Shown here one piece after another: positions 35,228-43,422 of a DNA stretch of 44,812 nt (the first letter of the stretch is position 1; each line of letters starts with the position of its first letter). The stretch comes from JBJXGC01 sp046154545 (GTDB lineage: Bacteria > Chloroflexota > Dehalococcoidia > Tepidiformales > Tepidiformaceae). Both the position numbers and the translations under genes were made by a program. The notes under the pieces were generated by a model. The model did no database searches, was not told the DNA's origin, and was given only the letters and a program-made list of their open reading frames with translations. The stretch covers positions 1 to 44,812 of the forward strand of contig JBJXGC010000050.1 in the NCBI GenBank assembly GCA_046154545.1, given 5' to 3'.

Positions 35228-36087
35228 CGGTCACTCGCCCACATATCACCGAACTTATACCACTGCTCCGGATAGCGCCTGATGAATGCTTCGTGGGCGC
35301 CCATCACCGCCTGCGTGAGGCGCTGGACATCGGCGGCGGGGTCGCCGGTGGGCGCAGCATCGATCGAGAAGTCGGCGATCAACCGCACATGGGCCGCCTG
35401 GCGCCGGGTACGGGCGGCGGCGATGGGGACGAGCGCCGCCCCCGTCCGGAGGGCGAGCTGGGCGGGCCCGGCCGGGACCTCGACCTCCTCGCCGAAAAAG
35501 CGCACCGTCACACCCTTCCCGGGCACGGAGCGGTCGATCAACAGGGCCAGCAGCCCATTCTGCTTCAGGGTGCGCAGAAGCGAGGGTCCGGGGCGGTCCA
35601 GGGGGAGGATGCGGATACCCAGCCGTTCCCTCGCCCCGAACACCTCGGCCGTCACCCGTCCGTCGCTGAAGCGCTCGCCGACGGCGGCCATCCGGTAGCC
35701 GTGGGCCGCGCCCGCCGCCGCGCCCAGGTCCCAATTGCCGAAGTGCATGCAGACGAGGACGGCCCCCCGGCCGCGCGCGAGCACGGCGTCGAGCTGCGAG
35801 AAAACCTCGTCGCCGTCGCAGAGGGCCGTGATCTCCCCGGCTGGCTGCGAGCCGAGGCGTGCGAAGTCCACGAGGTAGCGGCAGTAGTTCTGGAGTGATC
35901 GCCGGGCGGTGGGCCCCACCTGTCCTGGGTCCTGGAGCACGCGCGCGAAGTTCCGCCGAATCCGGCGGCGCCCCCCGGGCCAGCAGGAGTAGGCGGCCGA
36001 TCCGGCCAGGCCCGCGACCCGGTAGAGCGCCCCCAACGGTAGCCGGGTAGCGGCCAGGGTAAGCGCCCGCCAGGCCCAGTACTCCAT
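35224..36087 (-). CDS. Second LpxL/HtrB-family acyltransferase
   Basis: 287 aa with the motif HFGNWD (HX4D) and the family phrases DFARLGS, IDRSVPGKG and FFGEEVEVPAGP. A second acyltransferase in tandem suggests two acyl chains on one glycolipid head group. ATG 36087 is chosen because an N-terminal helix begins there (EYWAWRALTLAATRLPLGAL); the frame is open to 36180. Confidence 0.82.
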   Translation of the reverse strand: MEYWAWRALTLAATRLPLGALYRVAGLAGSAAYSCWPGGRRRIRRNFARVLQDPGQVGPTARRSLQNYCRYLVDFARLGSQPAGEITALCDGDEVFSQLDAVLARGRGAVLVCMHFGNWDLGAAAGAAHGYRMAAVGERFSDGRVTAEVFGARERLGIRILPLDRPGPSLLRTLKQNGLLALLIDRSVPGKGVTVRFFGEEVEVPAGPAQLALRTGAALVPIAAARTRRQAAHVRLIADFSIDAAPTGDPAADVQRLTQAVMGAHEAFIRRYPEQWYKFGDMWASDR

Positions 36088-36148
36088 CGACGGCCGCCCC
36101 CGATCCGCTATGCGGCGAGTGTATCCGAAGGCGGCCGCCGTGCCGGGC

Positions 36149-37225
36149 CTATCCCTGGGTGATGAACGCTTCCACGGCATCCCGGGCCTGGTCGTCGTGG
36201 TACTGGGTGGGCGGCGACTTCATGAAGTAGGAGCTGGGCGCAAGGAGCGGGCCCTTCAGCCCGCGGTCGAGGCCAAGCTTGGCGCAGCGGATGGCGTCGA
36301 TAACCACGCCGGCACTGTTCGGGCTGTCCCAGACCTCCAGCTTGAGCTCCAGGTTCAGGGGGACGTTGCCGAAGGTCGTGCCCTCCATGCGGATGTGGCA
36401 CCACTTGCGGTCGAGGAGCCACGGCACATGGTCACTGGGGCCGACGTGGACGTTGTCCGGCTCCATCTCGAAGTCGAGCTGGCTGGTGACGGCGTTGGTC
36501 TTCGAAATCTTCTTTGATTCGAGGCGCTCGCGTTCGAGCATGTTGAGGAAGTCGGTGTTGCCGCCGAAGTTGAGCTGGTAGGTACGGTCGAGCCGCACCC
36601 CGCGGTCGGCGAACAGGCGTGTCAGCGTGCGGTGGACGATTGTGGCGCCCACCTGGCTCTTAATGTCGTCGCCGATGATCGGGACGCCGGCCTCTTCGAA
36701 GCGCCGCGGCCAGTAGCCGTTGCGGTCGCGGGCGATGAAGACGGGGATGCAGTTGATGAAGGCACACTTCGCCGCCAGGGCCTGCTCGACATACCACTTC
36801 GTGGCCTCTTCCGAGCCCACGGGCAGGTAGTTGATCACGACGTCAACTTCGTTGTCGCGGAGGAGGCCGACGATGTCGTCGGTACCGCCGGGGGCCTTTT
36901 TGATCACGGTGCTCAGGTACTTGCCGAGCCCGTCGTGCGTCATGCCCCGGGCCACGGTCACGCCCGTCTTGGGGACGTCGCTGAACTTCACGGTATTGTT
37001 CGGTCCCGAGAAGATCGCCTCGCTCAGGTCCTTGCCGACCTTCTCGGCGTCGATATCGATGGCCACTTTGAATTCGATATCGTTGATGTGGTACCCGCCA
37101 AGGACGGGGTGCATGAGGCCGGGGATGACGTCCCCCGCCTCGGCGTTCTTGTAGAATTCGACGCCCTGGACCAGCGATGATGCGCAGTTCCCGACGCCAA
37201 CAATGGCAACCCTAATCTTGCCCAA
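36149..37225 (-). CDS. ino1: L-myo-inositol-1-phosphate synthase
   Basis: 358 aa that make inositol-1-phosphate from glucose-6-phosphate with NAD. Motifs: RVAIVGVGNCASSLVQG (Rossmann), INYLPVGSEEA, GDDIKSQVGATIVHRTL, LNFGGNTDFLNM, KTNAVTSQL and FEMEPDNVHVGPSDHVPWL. It starts with TTG; an AGGAGG site 6 nt upstream decides this start. It heads a tight operon with two acyltransferases, PHP and a PimA-like gene. Confidence 0.96.
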   Translation of the reverse strand: MGKIRVAIVGVGNCASSLVQGVEFYKNAEAGDVIPGLMHPVLGGYHINDIEFKVAIDIDAEKVGKDLSEAIFSGPNNTVKFSDVPKTGVTVARGMTHDGLGKYLSTVIKKAPGGTDDIVGLLRDNEVDVVINYLPVGSEEATKWYVEQALAAKCAFINCIPVFIARDRNGYWPRRFEEAGVPIIGDDIKSQVGATIVHRTLTRLFADRGVRLDRTYQLNFGGNTDFLNMLERERLESKKISKTNAVTSQLDFEMEPDNVHVGPSDHVPWLLDRKWCHIRMEGTTFGNVPLNLELKLEVWDSPNSAGVVIDAIRCAKLGLDRGLKGPLLAPSSYFMKSPPTQYHDDQARDAVEAFITQG

Positions 37226-37304
37226 ACAAGGCCTCCTGTAGCCAGAAATGTGATTGGGCAGTCGTCATCCGGCAAAAAGGGGGCGCAGCCGGGCCGTAAC
37301 TCCC

Positions 37305-37323
37305 GCACGGCGTCTCGCCGTGC
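37305..37323. other. Perfect 8-bp hairpin upstream of ino1
   Basis: GCACGGCG TCT CGCCGTGC lies about 80 bp upstream of the ino1 start. It lacks a T tract, so it is not a plain terminator. It may be a leader structure in the ino1 mRNA or part of the repeat region that follows. Confidence 0.5.
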
Positions 37324-37384
37324 TCCGCGAGCGATCTTACCAACGCGCCAGCGCCCAAGGAAGCGGGCGTGGCGGAGCCGGCCG

Positions 37385-37790
37385 GGGGCGTAGCGTAGCG
37401 GCGGCGCATGACACCGAGCACGGCCGGAAGGCCGCTCAAATCCGCGCGAGACGGCGCGCGCAGCCGGACGAAGGGGGTGTAGCGGCGTATCACGCCGAGC
37501 GCGGCCGGAAGGCCGCTCAAATCGGCGCCAGACGGCGCGCGCAGCCGGACGAAGGGGGTGTAGCGGCGAATCACGCCGAGCGCGGCCGGGAGGCCGCTCA
37601 AGCCCGCGCACGACCCCGCGCAACCCGCGAGAGGGTAGTGAGATAGCGGCGGCCTATCACGCCGGGCGCGGCCCGAGGCCGCTCAAATCCGCGCACGACC
37701 CCGCCCGCAACCCGGGGGGAGGAGTGGGGGAGCGGCCGTGTACAACGCCGAGCGGCCCAAGGCCGCTCGAACCCGCCCCAATCCCCTGGC
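37385..37790. repeat. Array of five ~81-86-bp imperfect tandem repeats
   Basis: Each copy contains a palindromic core of the type gcggccggaaggccgctcaa, found at about 37430, 37511, 37592, 37678 and 37761, so spacing is 81, 81, 86 and 83 bp. The first copies share gccggacgaagggggtgtagcg. 81 bp is 27 codons, and minus frames read through several copies, but no start with a ribosome site is seen. The stretch of about 700 bp between ino1 and the small gene at 37901 holds no convincing protein gene. Confidence 0.85.
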
Positions 37791-37900
37791 ATCCGCGAAC
37801 TCTTCGTGGGCGGCCTTCCGGCCGCGCTCGGAGCCCGGGGACGGGGAGTGCCGGCTCCGCAGACACGCCGAATCGGGGACGGCCGGGGCGCCGTCTCAGG

Positions 37901-38056
37901 TCAGCTGTGAGTCATCCGGAGCTGTGCCCGGGCCTTGCGGAGGGCGCTTTCCATGCGGTCGATGCGGCTCAATGTCGCCCATTCTTCGCGCTGTAGGTTG
38001 GTCTTCATGTTGAGTTCTGCCTCGGCCAGTCTCGCTGATGCGATCATTCCGTCCAT
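37901..38056 (-). CDS. Small protein, 51 aa, helical
   Basis: ATG at 38056 follows AGAGGA with 8 nt spacing. The product is highly charged and helical, with heptad-like spacing (MIASARLAEAELNMKTNLQR, then WATLSRIDRMESALRKARAQ). No signal peptide. Codons have GC-rich third positions like the neighbours. The AT-richer stretch upstream looks like its promoter region. Too short for a family assignment. Confidence 0.6.
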   Translation of the reverse strand: MDGMIASARLAEAELNMKTNLQREEWATLSRIDRMESALRKARAQLRMTHS

Positions 38057-38152
38057 TGCGTTAGTTCCTCTCGTATTTCCTCAGATTGGTGTAATTAGAT
38101 CGTCGTTCACCAGGTGAGAATTAGCAATGTGTAATCGAATGCTATCGCCGCT

Positions 38153-38164
38153 AACGATATCGTT
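38153..38164. promoter_or_regulatory. Perfect 12-bp palindrome, possible operator
   Basis: AACGATATCGTT lies about 95 bp upstream of the 51-aa gene, in an AT-richer stretch between it and the aspartate kinase gene. Palindromes of this kind are common operators of dimeric repressors. No regulator is adjacent. Confidence 0.4.
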
Positions 38165-38274
38165 CTGCTCTATGGAAAGGTGGCGTCAGGGTATACCCGC
38201 GGTAAACCGAGGGTGAGCGCGTATTCCCATCGGCGGCGCGGCACCTGCCAAAGAGGCCAGCGGGGACCGGGCGT

Positions 38275-39492
38275 CTACTCCGCGCGCTCCAGCTCGAAGG
38301 CGTCATGCAGGGCGCGCACAGCTTGCGGCACCTGGTCAGCGGCGATAATGCAGGTCAGCCGGATCTCGCTCGTGGAGATCAGTTCGATGTTGATGCCCGC
38401 GTCGAACAGCGCCCGAAACATTCGCGCCGCATAACCGTGGGCGGTCTGGATGCCGACCCCAACGATGCTGACCTTCCCGAGGTTCGCGTCGCTCACGTAG
38501 CCGCTCGCGCCAACGGTGCTGCAGATCGCGGGCATGACCTGCTCGGCCCGCTTGAGGTCGCCCTGCTTGAGGGTGAAGGTCAGATCGGTAAGGTTCCGCT
38601 CGCTCGCGTTCTGGACGATGGTATCGACGCTGATGCCGGCCTCGGCCAACGGCTCGAAAATGTTCGCCGCTATCCCCGGTTTGTCAGGGACGTGCCGGAC
38701 GGTGATCTTCGCCACATCCATGTCATGGGCGATGCCGCGGACGCGATTTCGCTCTTCCAATGCCGATTCTCCGCGAATAAGGGTGCCGGGTGCGTCGATG
38801 AAGCTCGACGTAACGAGGATGGGAAGATTGTAGACCGACGCCAGCTCTACGGCGCGGTTGTGGATGACCTGGGAACCCTGGCTGGCCAGTTCGAGCATCT
38901 CCTCGAAGGAGAGGTCTTTCAGCTGGCGGGCCCGCGGACAGATGCGGGGGTCCGCCGTGTAGACGCCGGTGACGTCTTTGCAGTTCTCGTAGCGGTCCGC
39001 GGCCAGCGCGACGGCCATCGCCACCGCCGTCGTGTCGCTCGCGCCGCGGCCGAGGGTCATGATCTCGAGCTCGTCCGTGACGCCCCAGTAGCCGGCAACG
39101 ACCGGTACGCGGCCGGCATCGAGTTCCGCCCGCACGCGTTCGGGGTCCACCCGGATGATCCGCCCGGCCGAATGGCGGCCGCGGGCGATGATCCCGGCCT
39201 GCTGGCCCGTGAGGCCCACCGCTTCCTGGCCCTTCGCCCGCAACGCCATCGCGAGGAGGGCGACACTCACCTGCTCGCCCGTGGAGAGGAGCATGTCGAG
39301 TTCGCGGGGGTCGGGGTCGGCCGAGACCAGGCCGGCCATCGTCAGGAGGTCGTCCGTCGTGTCGCCCATGGCCGAGACGACGGCCACGACGCGGTCGCCC
39401 CCTTCGAGGCGGCGGATGATGCGGTCGGCGACGTTCTTGATCAGCTCCGCCGTCGCGACCGAGCTGCCGCCGTACTTCTGGACGATGAGCAC
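38275..39492 (-). CDS. lysC: Aspartate kinase
   Basis: 405 aa catalysing the first step of Lys/Thr/Met/DAP synthesis. KYGGSSVA at residue 6 is the kinase signature. Others: GRGASDTTAVAMA, CKDVTGVYTADPRI and two C-terminal ACT domains (ITVRHVPDKPGIAANIFEPL, VSIVGVGIQTAHGYAARMF) that bind lysine and threonine. GTG start without an obvious SD. Monofunctional. Confidence 0.96.
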   Translation of the reverse strand: MLIVQKYGGSSVATAELIKNVADRIIRRLEGGDRVVAVVSAMGDTTDDLLTMAGLVSADPDPRELDMLLSTGEQVSVALLAMALRAKGQEAVGLTGQQAGIIARGRHSAGRIIRVDPERVRAELDAGRVPVVAGYWGVTDELEIMTLGRGASDTTAVAMAVALAADRYENCKDVTGVYTADPRICPRARQLKDLSFEEMLELASQGSQVIHNRAVELASVYNLPILVTSSFIDAPGTLIRGESALEERNRVRGIAHDMDVAKITVRHVPDKPGIAANIFEPLAEAGISVDTIVQNASERNLTDLTFTLKQGDLKRAEQVMPAICSTVGASGYVSDANLGKVSIVGVGIQTAHGYAARMFRALFDAGINIELISTSEIRLTCIIAADQVPQAVRALHDAFELERAE

Positions 39493-39524
39493 GTCAGCAG
39501 GATGCGATACGGCGGCGAAAGGGG

Positions 39525-39947
39525 CTAATGCGCCGGCTGGACGAGGCGTACCCGTGCACGCAGTCCGGCCGGCAGCGCCGCCACGAAGCGTCCATCGCAG
39601 GTCACGAATTCGGCGTCGAGCGCTTCGGCGCAGGCGAGGTAGGTCGCGTCGTACACCTTCGAGAGGCCAGCGATGACGGCGATCTCGCGCGCCCGCTCGA
39701 CCCAGGCGATGTCGAAACTGAACCGGATGGGCACGTCGCGGAAGGCCGCCCAGATGACGGCGGAGGTCGCCGGCGCCAGGAGACCTCGTGTCTCCAGCCG
39801 GCGTAGGGCGGAGGCGAACTCGATCGGCAATGGTGAGGGCGCGACGACCTCCGTAGTACCGGCGACAAGGCCATCCACTACAAGAGCCGCCTCCGGGAGG
39901 AACTGCGACGGCACGAGCGCCCGCCCCAAAAGCGACCCGTCTGGCAC
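39525..39947 (-). CDS. PIN-domain toxin-like ribonuclease
   Basis: 140 aa with VapC-like features: PDGSLLGRALVP (first acidic site), PIEFASALRRLETRG (E), KVYDATYLACAEALDAEFVT-CDGRF (D and D). A PIN protein of this size is usually paired with a small antitoxin. Its most plausible start is GTG 39947, 5 bp after the VOC gene stop; an ATG at 39992 would overlap that gene. The start choice is uncertain. Confidence 0.82.
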   Translation of the reverse strand: MPDGSLLGRALVPSQFLPEAALVVDGLVAGTTEVVAPSPLPIEFASALRRLETRGLLAPATSAVIWAAFRDVPIRFSFDIAWVERAREIAVIAGLSKVYDATYLACAEALDAEFVTCDGRFVAALPAGLRARVRLVQPAH

Positions 39948-39952
39948 GCTAA

Positions 39953-40561
39953 TCAATCGTCTTCGGATTCGTCCAGTGCTTCGTGGAGCCACTCGCCGGG
40001 GATGCCTCTCCCGCCGGTTTCGGCGACGATCAGGGCGCGTGCCGCTGCCATGCTTTTGAGTGCATTCTCGGCCTGAAGCCTGCCTGCCGGCGATTCACGT
40101 TCGCGTCGCAACGCCGCCATGTCGGCGGCCACCTGCTCCGTGGTCCAGCCACTGTAATCGCGGTAGACCGTCTCCGGTCGATCGTAGCATGGCCCTTCGT
40201 CCGGTACTGTCTCGAGAAGCTCAATCCGGTTGCCGAACGGGTCAGCGCAGTAGAACCGCCGGAAGCCGGGGAGGGGTGCATCCTCGTAGGTCTCGAGGCC
40301 GGCCGCGTTCAGCCGGGCCCGCAGGCCGTCCAGGTCATCGCTGCGGAAGGCCGGGTGCCGCCGCGTCGGTGCGATGTCCTCTTCGACGCCGCAGTGGACC
40401 TGCTGGGCGCCACACTGGAACCAGCAGCCGCCCCGGCCAACCAGGGACTCGGGCTTCGCCACCTCGGCCAGACCGAGCAGCCCACCATAGAACCAGCGTG
40501 CCCGCTCTTCGCCGCCCGGCAGGATCGCGACCTGGACGTGTTCGATGCCGAGGATGGCCAC
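39953..40561 (-). CDS. Glyoxalase/bleomycin-resistance (VOC) protein with an extra C-terminal tail
   Basis: About 202 aa. Residues ~1-120 are a VOC domain with LGIEHVQVAILPGGE, RHPAFRSDDLDGLRARLNAAGL and FYCADPFGNRIELLE, where the Glu is a metal ligand. A tail of about 75 residues (GWTTEQVAADMAALRRERES, then MAAARALIVAETGGRGIPGE) is foreign to VOC proteins. It is helical, charged and ends with ALDESEDD, directly upstream of the PIN gene. It may be a fused antitoxin. Start GTG 40561; the frame is open to 40591. Confidence 0.82.
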   Translation of the reverse strand: MAILGIEHVQVAILPGGEERARWFYGGLLGLAEVAKPESLVGRGGCWFQCGAQQVHCGVEEDIAPTRRHPAFRSDDLDGLRARLNAAGLETYEDAPLPGFRRFYCADPFGNRIELLETVPDEGPCYDRPETVYRDYSGWTTEQVAADMAALRRERESPAGRLQAENALKSMAAARALIVAETGGRGIPGEWLHEALDESEDD

Positions 40562-40656
40562 AAGACCAGTATATCCCACCGTGCCGGCCAATCCCGGCGC
40601 GAATGGGTAGGGTCACTACTTGTGTGGCCCTCCCGGAACCTTGGTACGCTGTGTCC

Positions 40657-41607
40657 ATGGCCATCCGAGAGCCCAAGCCACCGTGGCTGAAGGTCCGATT
40701 CCCCGCCGGTGAGAACTTCCAGCGTCTGCAGGAGCTGATGCGCGGCCAGGAGCTGCACACGGTCTGCGAAGAGGCGCGCTGTCCGAACATCGGCGAGTGC
40801 TGGGGCCGGGGCACGGCCACCTTCATGATCCTGGGCGATACCTGCACGCGCTCGTGCGGGTTCTGTGCGGTGAAGACGGGCCGCCCGGGCGCGGTGGACC
40901 GGGGCGAGCCAGCCCGGGTCGCCCTCGCCATCCAGCGCATGGGGCTTGGGCATGCGGTGATCACCAGCGTGAACCGGGACGAGCTCCCGGACGGTGGCGC
41001 CAGCATCTTCGCCGAGACGATCGCCTGGACGCGCAAACTCTGCCCGGAAACGACTGTCGAGGTGCTCATCCCCGACTTCAAGGGCAACTGGGACGCCCTT
41101 GCCACGGTCTGCGGGGCGGGGCCCGAGATCCTCAACCACAACACAGAGACGGTGCCGCGTCTCTATCAGACCGTCCGCCCCCAGGGCGAGTATGTCCGCA
41201 CGCTGGAGCTCTTGCGGCGGGCGAAGGAGCTTGACCCTGAGAGCCGGACAAAGAGCGGCCTGATGGTCGGCCTCGGTGAAACCCGTGACGAACTCCTCGC
41301 CGTCTTTGCCGACCTCGCCCGCCAGGGGGTGGACATCCTGACCGTGGGCCAGTACCTGCGGCCTACAGCGGCCCACCTGCCGATGGTGCGGTACTGGCAC
41401 CCCGACGAGTTCACGGAGCTCCGCGAGCGCGCCCTGGCGCTCGGCTTCCAACACGTCGAGGCGGGGCCGCTCGTGCGCAGTTCGTACCATGCGGAGGCCC
41501 AGGCCAGCGGCCTGCGCCGGCCTGTCTCGCCCGGCTCCCCGTCCAGCGATGGACAGCTGATGGTGCCGCTGACCATCGTCGAGTCGCGTGCGGGCAGTCA
41601 CCGATAG
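40657..41607 (+). CDS. lipA: Lipoyl synthase
   Basis: 316-aa radical-SAM enzyme inserting two sulfurs into octanoyl groups. The auxiliary cluster is in CEEARCPNIGEC, the radical-SAM cluster in CTRSCGFC, and the third part is the C-terminal RSSYHAEAQ with its Ser ligand. ATG 40657 follows a TACGCT box by 6 nt, suggesting a leaderless or near-leaderless transcript. LipB is encoded at 29947. Confidence 0.97.
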   Translation: MAIREPKPPWLKVRFPAGENFQRLQELMRGQELHTVCEEARCPNIGECWGRGTATFMILGDTCTRSCGFCAVKTGRPGAVDRGEPARVALAIQRMGLGHAVITSVNRDELPDGGASIFAETIAWTRKLCPETTVEVLIPDFKGNWDALATVCGAGPEILNHNTETVPRLYQTVRPQGEYVRTLELLRRAKELDPESRTKSGLMVGLGETRDELLAVFADLARQGVDILTVGQYLRPTAAHLPMVRYWHPDEFTELRERALALGFQHVEAGPLVRSSYHAEAQASGLRRPVSPGSPSSDGQLMVPLTIVESRAGSHR

Positions 41608-41653
41608 ACACCCGGCGCCGCATCGGGAACGATGCCTTCACGGTGAAACTCAG

Positions 41654-42304
41654 TTGACTGGCATCGCTGGATCGGACGACGACGAGGAACGCTACCGGCG
41701 CGAGGCGCTCGGGGCGTTCGCACACGACCTCCGCTCGCCGCTCACCTCGATCGGCATGGTCTTCGAACTCGGCGACCGTGCGGCTGGTGATGGTGCGATC
41801 ACCTTCGACGCGGAGCTGTTCCGGATGTTGAAAACATCGATCGACACCATCGAGTCGCTGGCCGACGGCATCCAGGAGGTAACGCGGCTCGAACGGGGCC
41901 GCGTCGCCCTTTCTCGTGGCCCTGCCGAACTCGGGGCGGCCATCCGGGCGGCCGCCGAACTGCTCGCCCCGGCGGTAACGGTCAGCGGCGATGCGGGGGC
42001 CACTCCCCTGGCCGGCCCCTGGGATGCGGCACGCCTCGCCCAGGCCATTGCCGAGATGGCCACCGCCGTGAACCGGTCGGGCGCGGGTACCGGCCAGGTC
42101 ACGCTTCAGGTGGCGCCAGGGGCCGGGACGGTTTCCGTCACGATCGAGAGTGGCACACCGGGCGGCCGCCCCCGCGAAGTGGCCAGCGACCTTGGCTTCG
42201 GCTTCTTCCGGGCAAGGGCGCTGATGCTCGCGATGGGGGCGGCCGTCGGATGTGCCCGCAGCCAGGGGTACTTTCGGGTCACGCTTCGTCTGCCGCTGGA
42301 CTGA
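41654..42304 (+). CDS. Degenerate histidine-kinase-like protein (HisKA H-box, no recognisable ATP site)
   Basis: About 216 aa with the dimerisation-phosphoacceptor sequence AFAHDLRSPLTSIG (H24). The rest has the length of a HATPase domain, but the N-box reads AIAEMATAVNRSG without the NxxxN asparagines, and the G1 region is SGTPGG rather than DxGxG. It therefore likely cannot bind ATP as a normal kinase, and may be a phosphotransfer or regulatory relic. TTG start is likely; the frame runs from 41588. Confidence 0.7.
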   Translation: MTGIAGSDDDEERYRREALGAFAHDLRSPLTSIGMVFELGDRAAGDGAITFDAELFRMLKTSIDTIESLADGIQEVTRLERGRVALSRGPAELGAAIRAAAELLAPAVTVSGDAGATPLAGPWDAARLAQAIAEMATAVNRSGAGTGQVTLQVAPGAGTVSVTIESGTPGGRPREVASDLGFGFFRARALMLAMGAAVGCARSQGYFRVTLRLPLD

Positions 42305-42319
42305 GCAGCGTCGTCGAGG

Positions 42320-42348
42320 TTCAGCACTGGACGCCGCTCACGTAGACT
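42320..42348 (+). promoter_or_regulatory. Probable promoter of the SDR gene, leaderless
   Basis: TTCAGC (42320-42325), 17 bp, TAGACT (42343-42348), then 7 nt to the ATG at 42356. No SD sequence. Confidence 0.55.
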
Positions 42349-42355
42349 GCGCCAC

Positions 42356-43108
42356 ATGGACGATCAATTCTCACTCGACGGCCGGACCGCCATCGTTACG
42401 GGCGGATCACGGGGTATCGGCCAGGCCATCGCCCGCGAGTTCATCCGGCGGGGCGCCCGCGTCATCATCACCGCCCGGGGCGAGCCCGCATTGCGCGAGG
42501 CGGCGGTGCAGCTCGGCCCCCAGGCCATCGCCAGCCGCTGTGACAACGCCGACCCGGCGGACATCGCCCGCATGGTGGAAGAGGCCTGGCGCCTGGGACC
42601 GATTGACATCCTCGTCAACAACGCCGGGATCAGCCCCTACTTCAAGCGCGTCGAACATGTGACCGTTGACGAGTGGGACCAGGTGGTGGACGTGAACCTC
42701 CGGGGGACCTACTTCTGCGCCGTCGAAGTGGCGAAGCGGATGTTCGAAAGCGGCCGCCCGGGCTCGATCGTCAACATCAGTTCGGCCGGCGGGCTCGTGC
42801 CGCTCGAACGCCTCGGCGTCTATGGCGCGACCAAGGCCGGCATCCACATGATGACCAAGAACATGGCCCTCGAGTGGGCTGGCCGCAACGTCCGGGTGAA
42901 CTGCATCGCTCCCGGCTGGACGGAGACGGAGTTCACCGACGACCTCTTCCGCAGCCGCTGGGGCGAGAAGTTGAAGGCCGACGTGCCCATGGCCCGCTTC
43001 GCCGCCGCTGAGGACATCAGCGGCGCCGCCGTCTTCCTCGCCAGCGATGCGAGCCGCTACGTCACGGGCGCGGTCATCCCGGTCGATGGTGGCCGGGCTG
43101 TCCGGTAG
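42356..43108 (+). CDS. Short-chain dehydrogenase/reductase (FabG-like)
   Basis: 250 aa. Nucleotide-binding GGSRGIGQAIA, NNAG, active site NISSAGG with YGATK (Tyr and Lys), and the closing VTGAVIPVDGG. The residues after the first beta strand (ITARGE) suggest NADP use. Substrate unknown. It could make a keto-sugar or reduce a beta-keto group. The next gene, clpS, starts 9 bp later, so both are likely co-transcribed. Confidence 0.92.
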   Translation: MDDQFSLDGRTAIVTGGSRGIGQAIAREFIRRGARVIITARGEPALREAAVQLGPQAIASRCDNADPADIARMVEEAWRLGPIDILVNNAGISPYFKRVEHVTVDEWDQVVDVNLRGTYFCAVEVAKRMFESGRPGSIVNISSAGGLVPLERLGVYGATKAGIHMMTKNMALEWAGRNVRVNCIAPGWTETEFTDDLFRSRWGEKLKADVPMARFAAAEDISGAAVFLASDASRYVTGAVIPVDGGRAVR

Positions 43109-43117
43109 GCGGCCACT

Positions 43118-43402
43118 ATGCCCACAACAACGACACCCGATGTAGACATCGAGGCGATCAAACGGCTCCTGCCGCCCTGGGCGGTCATCCTTCACAACGA
43201 CGAACACAACTCGATGGATCACGTCGTCCTCTCGCTCCTCCGCTGCGTGCCGCCCCTCTCCCCGGATGAGGCGGTGGAGATCATGTTCATGGCGCACGAA
43301 CACGGCCAGGCCGTCGTCACCGCCTGCCCGAAAGAGACCGCTGAGCACTATCGCAACCGCCTCGAGAGTTGCGGCCTGACGGCGACGATCGAAGAGGCCT
43401 GA
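43118..43402 (+). CDS. clpS: ClpS adaptor for the N-degron pathway
   Basis: 94 aa that deliver N-degron substrates to ClpA/ClpC. The motif LHNDEHNSMDHVVLSLL contains the hydrophobic-pocket residues (N, D, M), and the last helix has AHEHGQAVVTACPKETAEHY. Length is typical. It lies 9 bp after the SDR gene. No clpA/clpC or clpP in this window. Confidence 0.94.
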   Translation: MPTTTTPDVDIEAIKRLLPPWAVILHNDEHNSMDHVVLSLLRCVPPLSPDEAVEIMFMAHEHGQAVVTACPKETAEHYRNRLESCGLTATIEEA

Positions 43403-43422
43403 CTCCTCAGCGGACCCCGCGG

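Noticed and set aside
37212..37601. Minus-strand frame with 27-residue repeats over the tandem array
   Set aside because: The repeats contain palindromes and the last copies break the 81-bp phase; no ribosome site is visible and the frame overlaps the ino1 start region. Kept as a DNA repeat.
37385..37790. CRISPR array
   Set aside because: Repeats are about 81-86 bp long with no unique spacers, and no cas genes are near.
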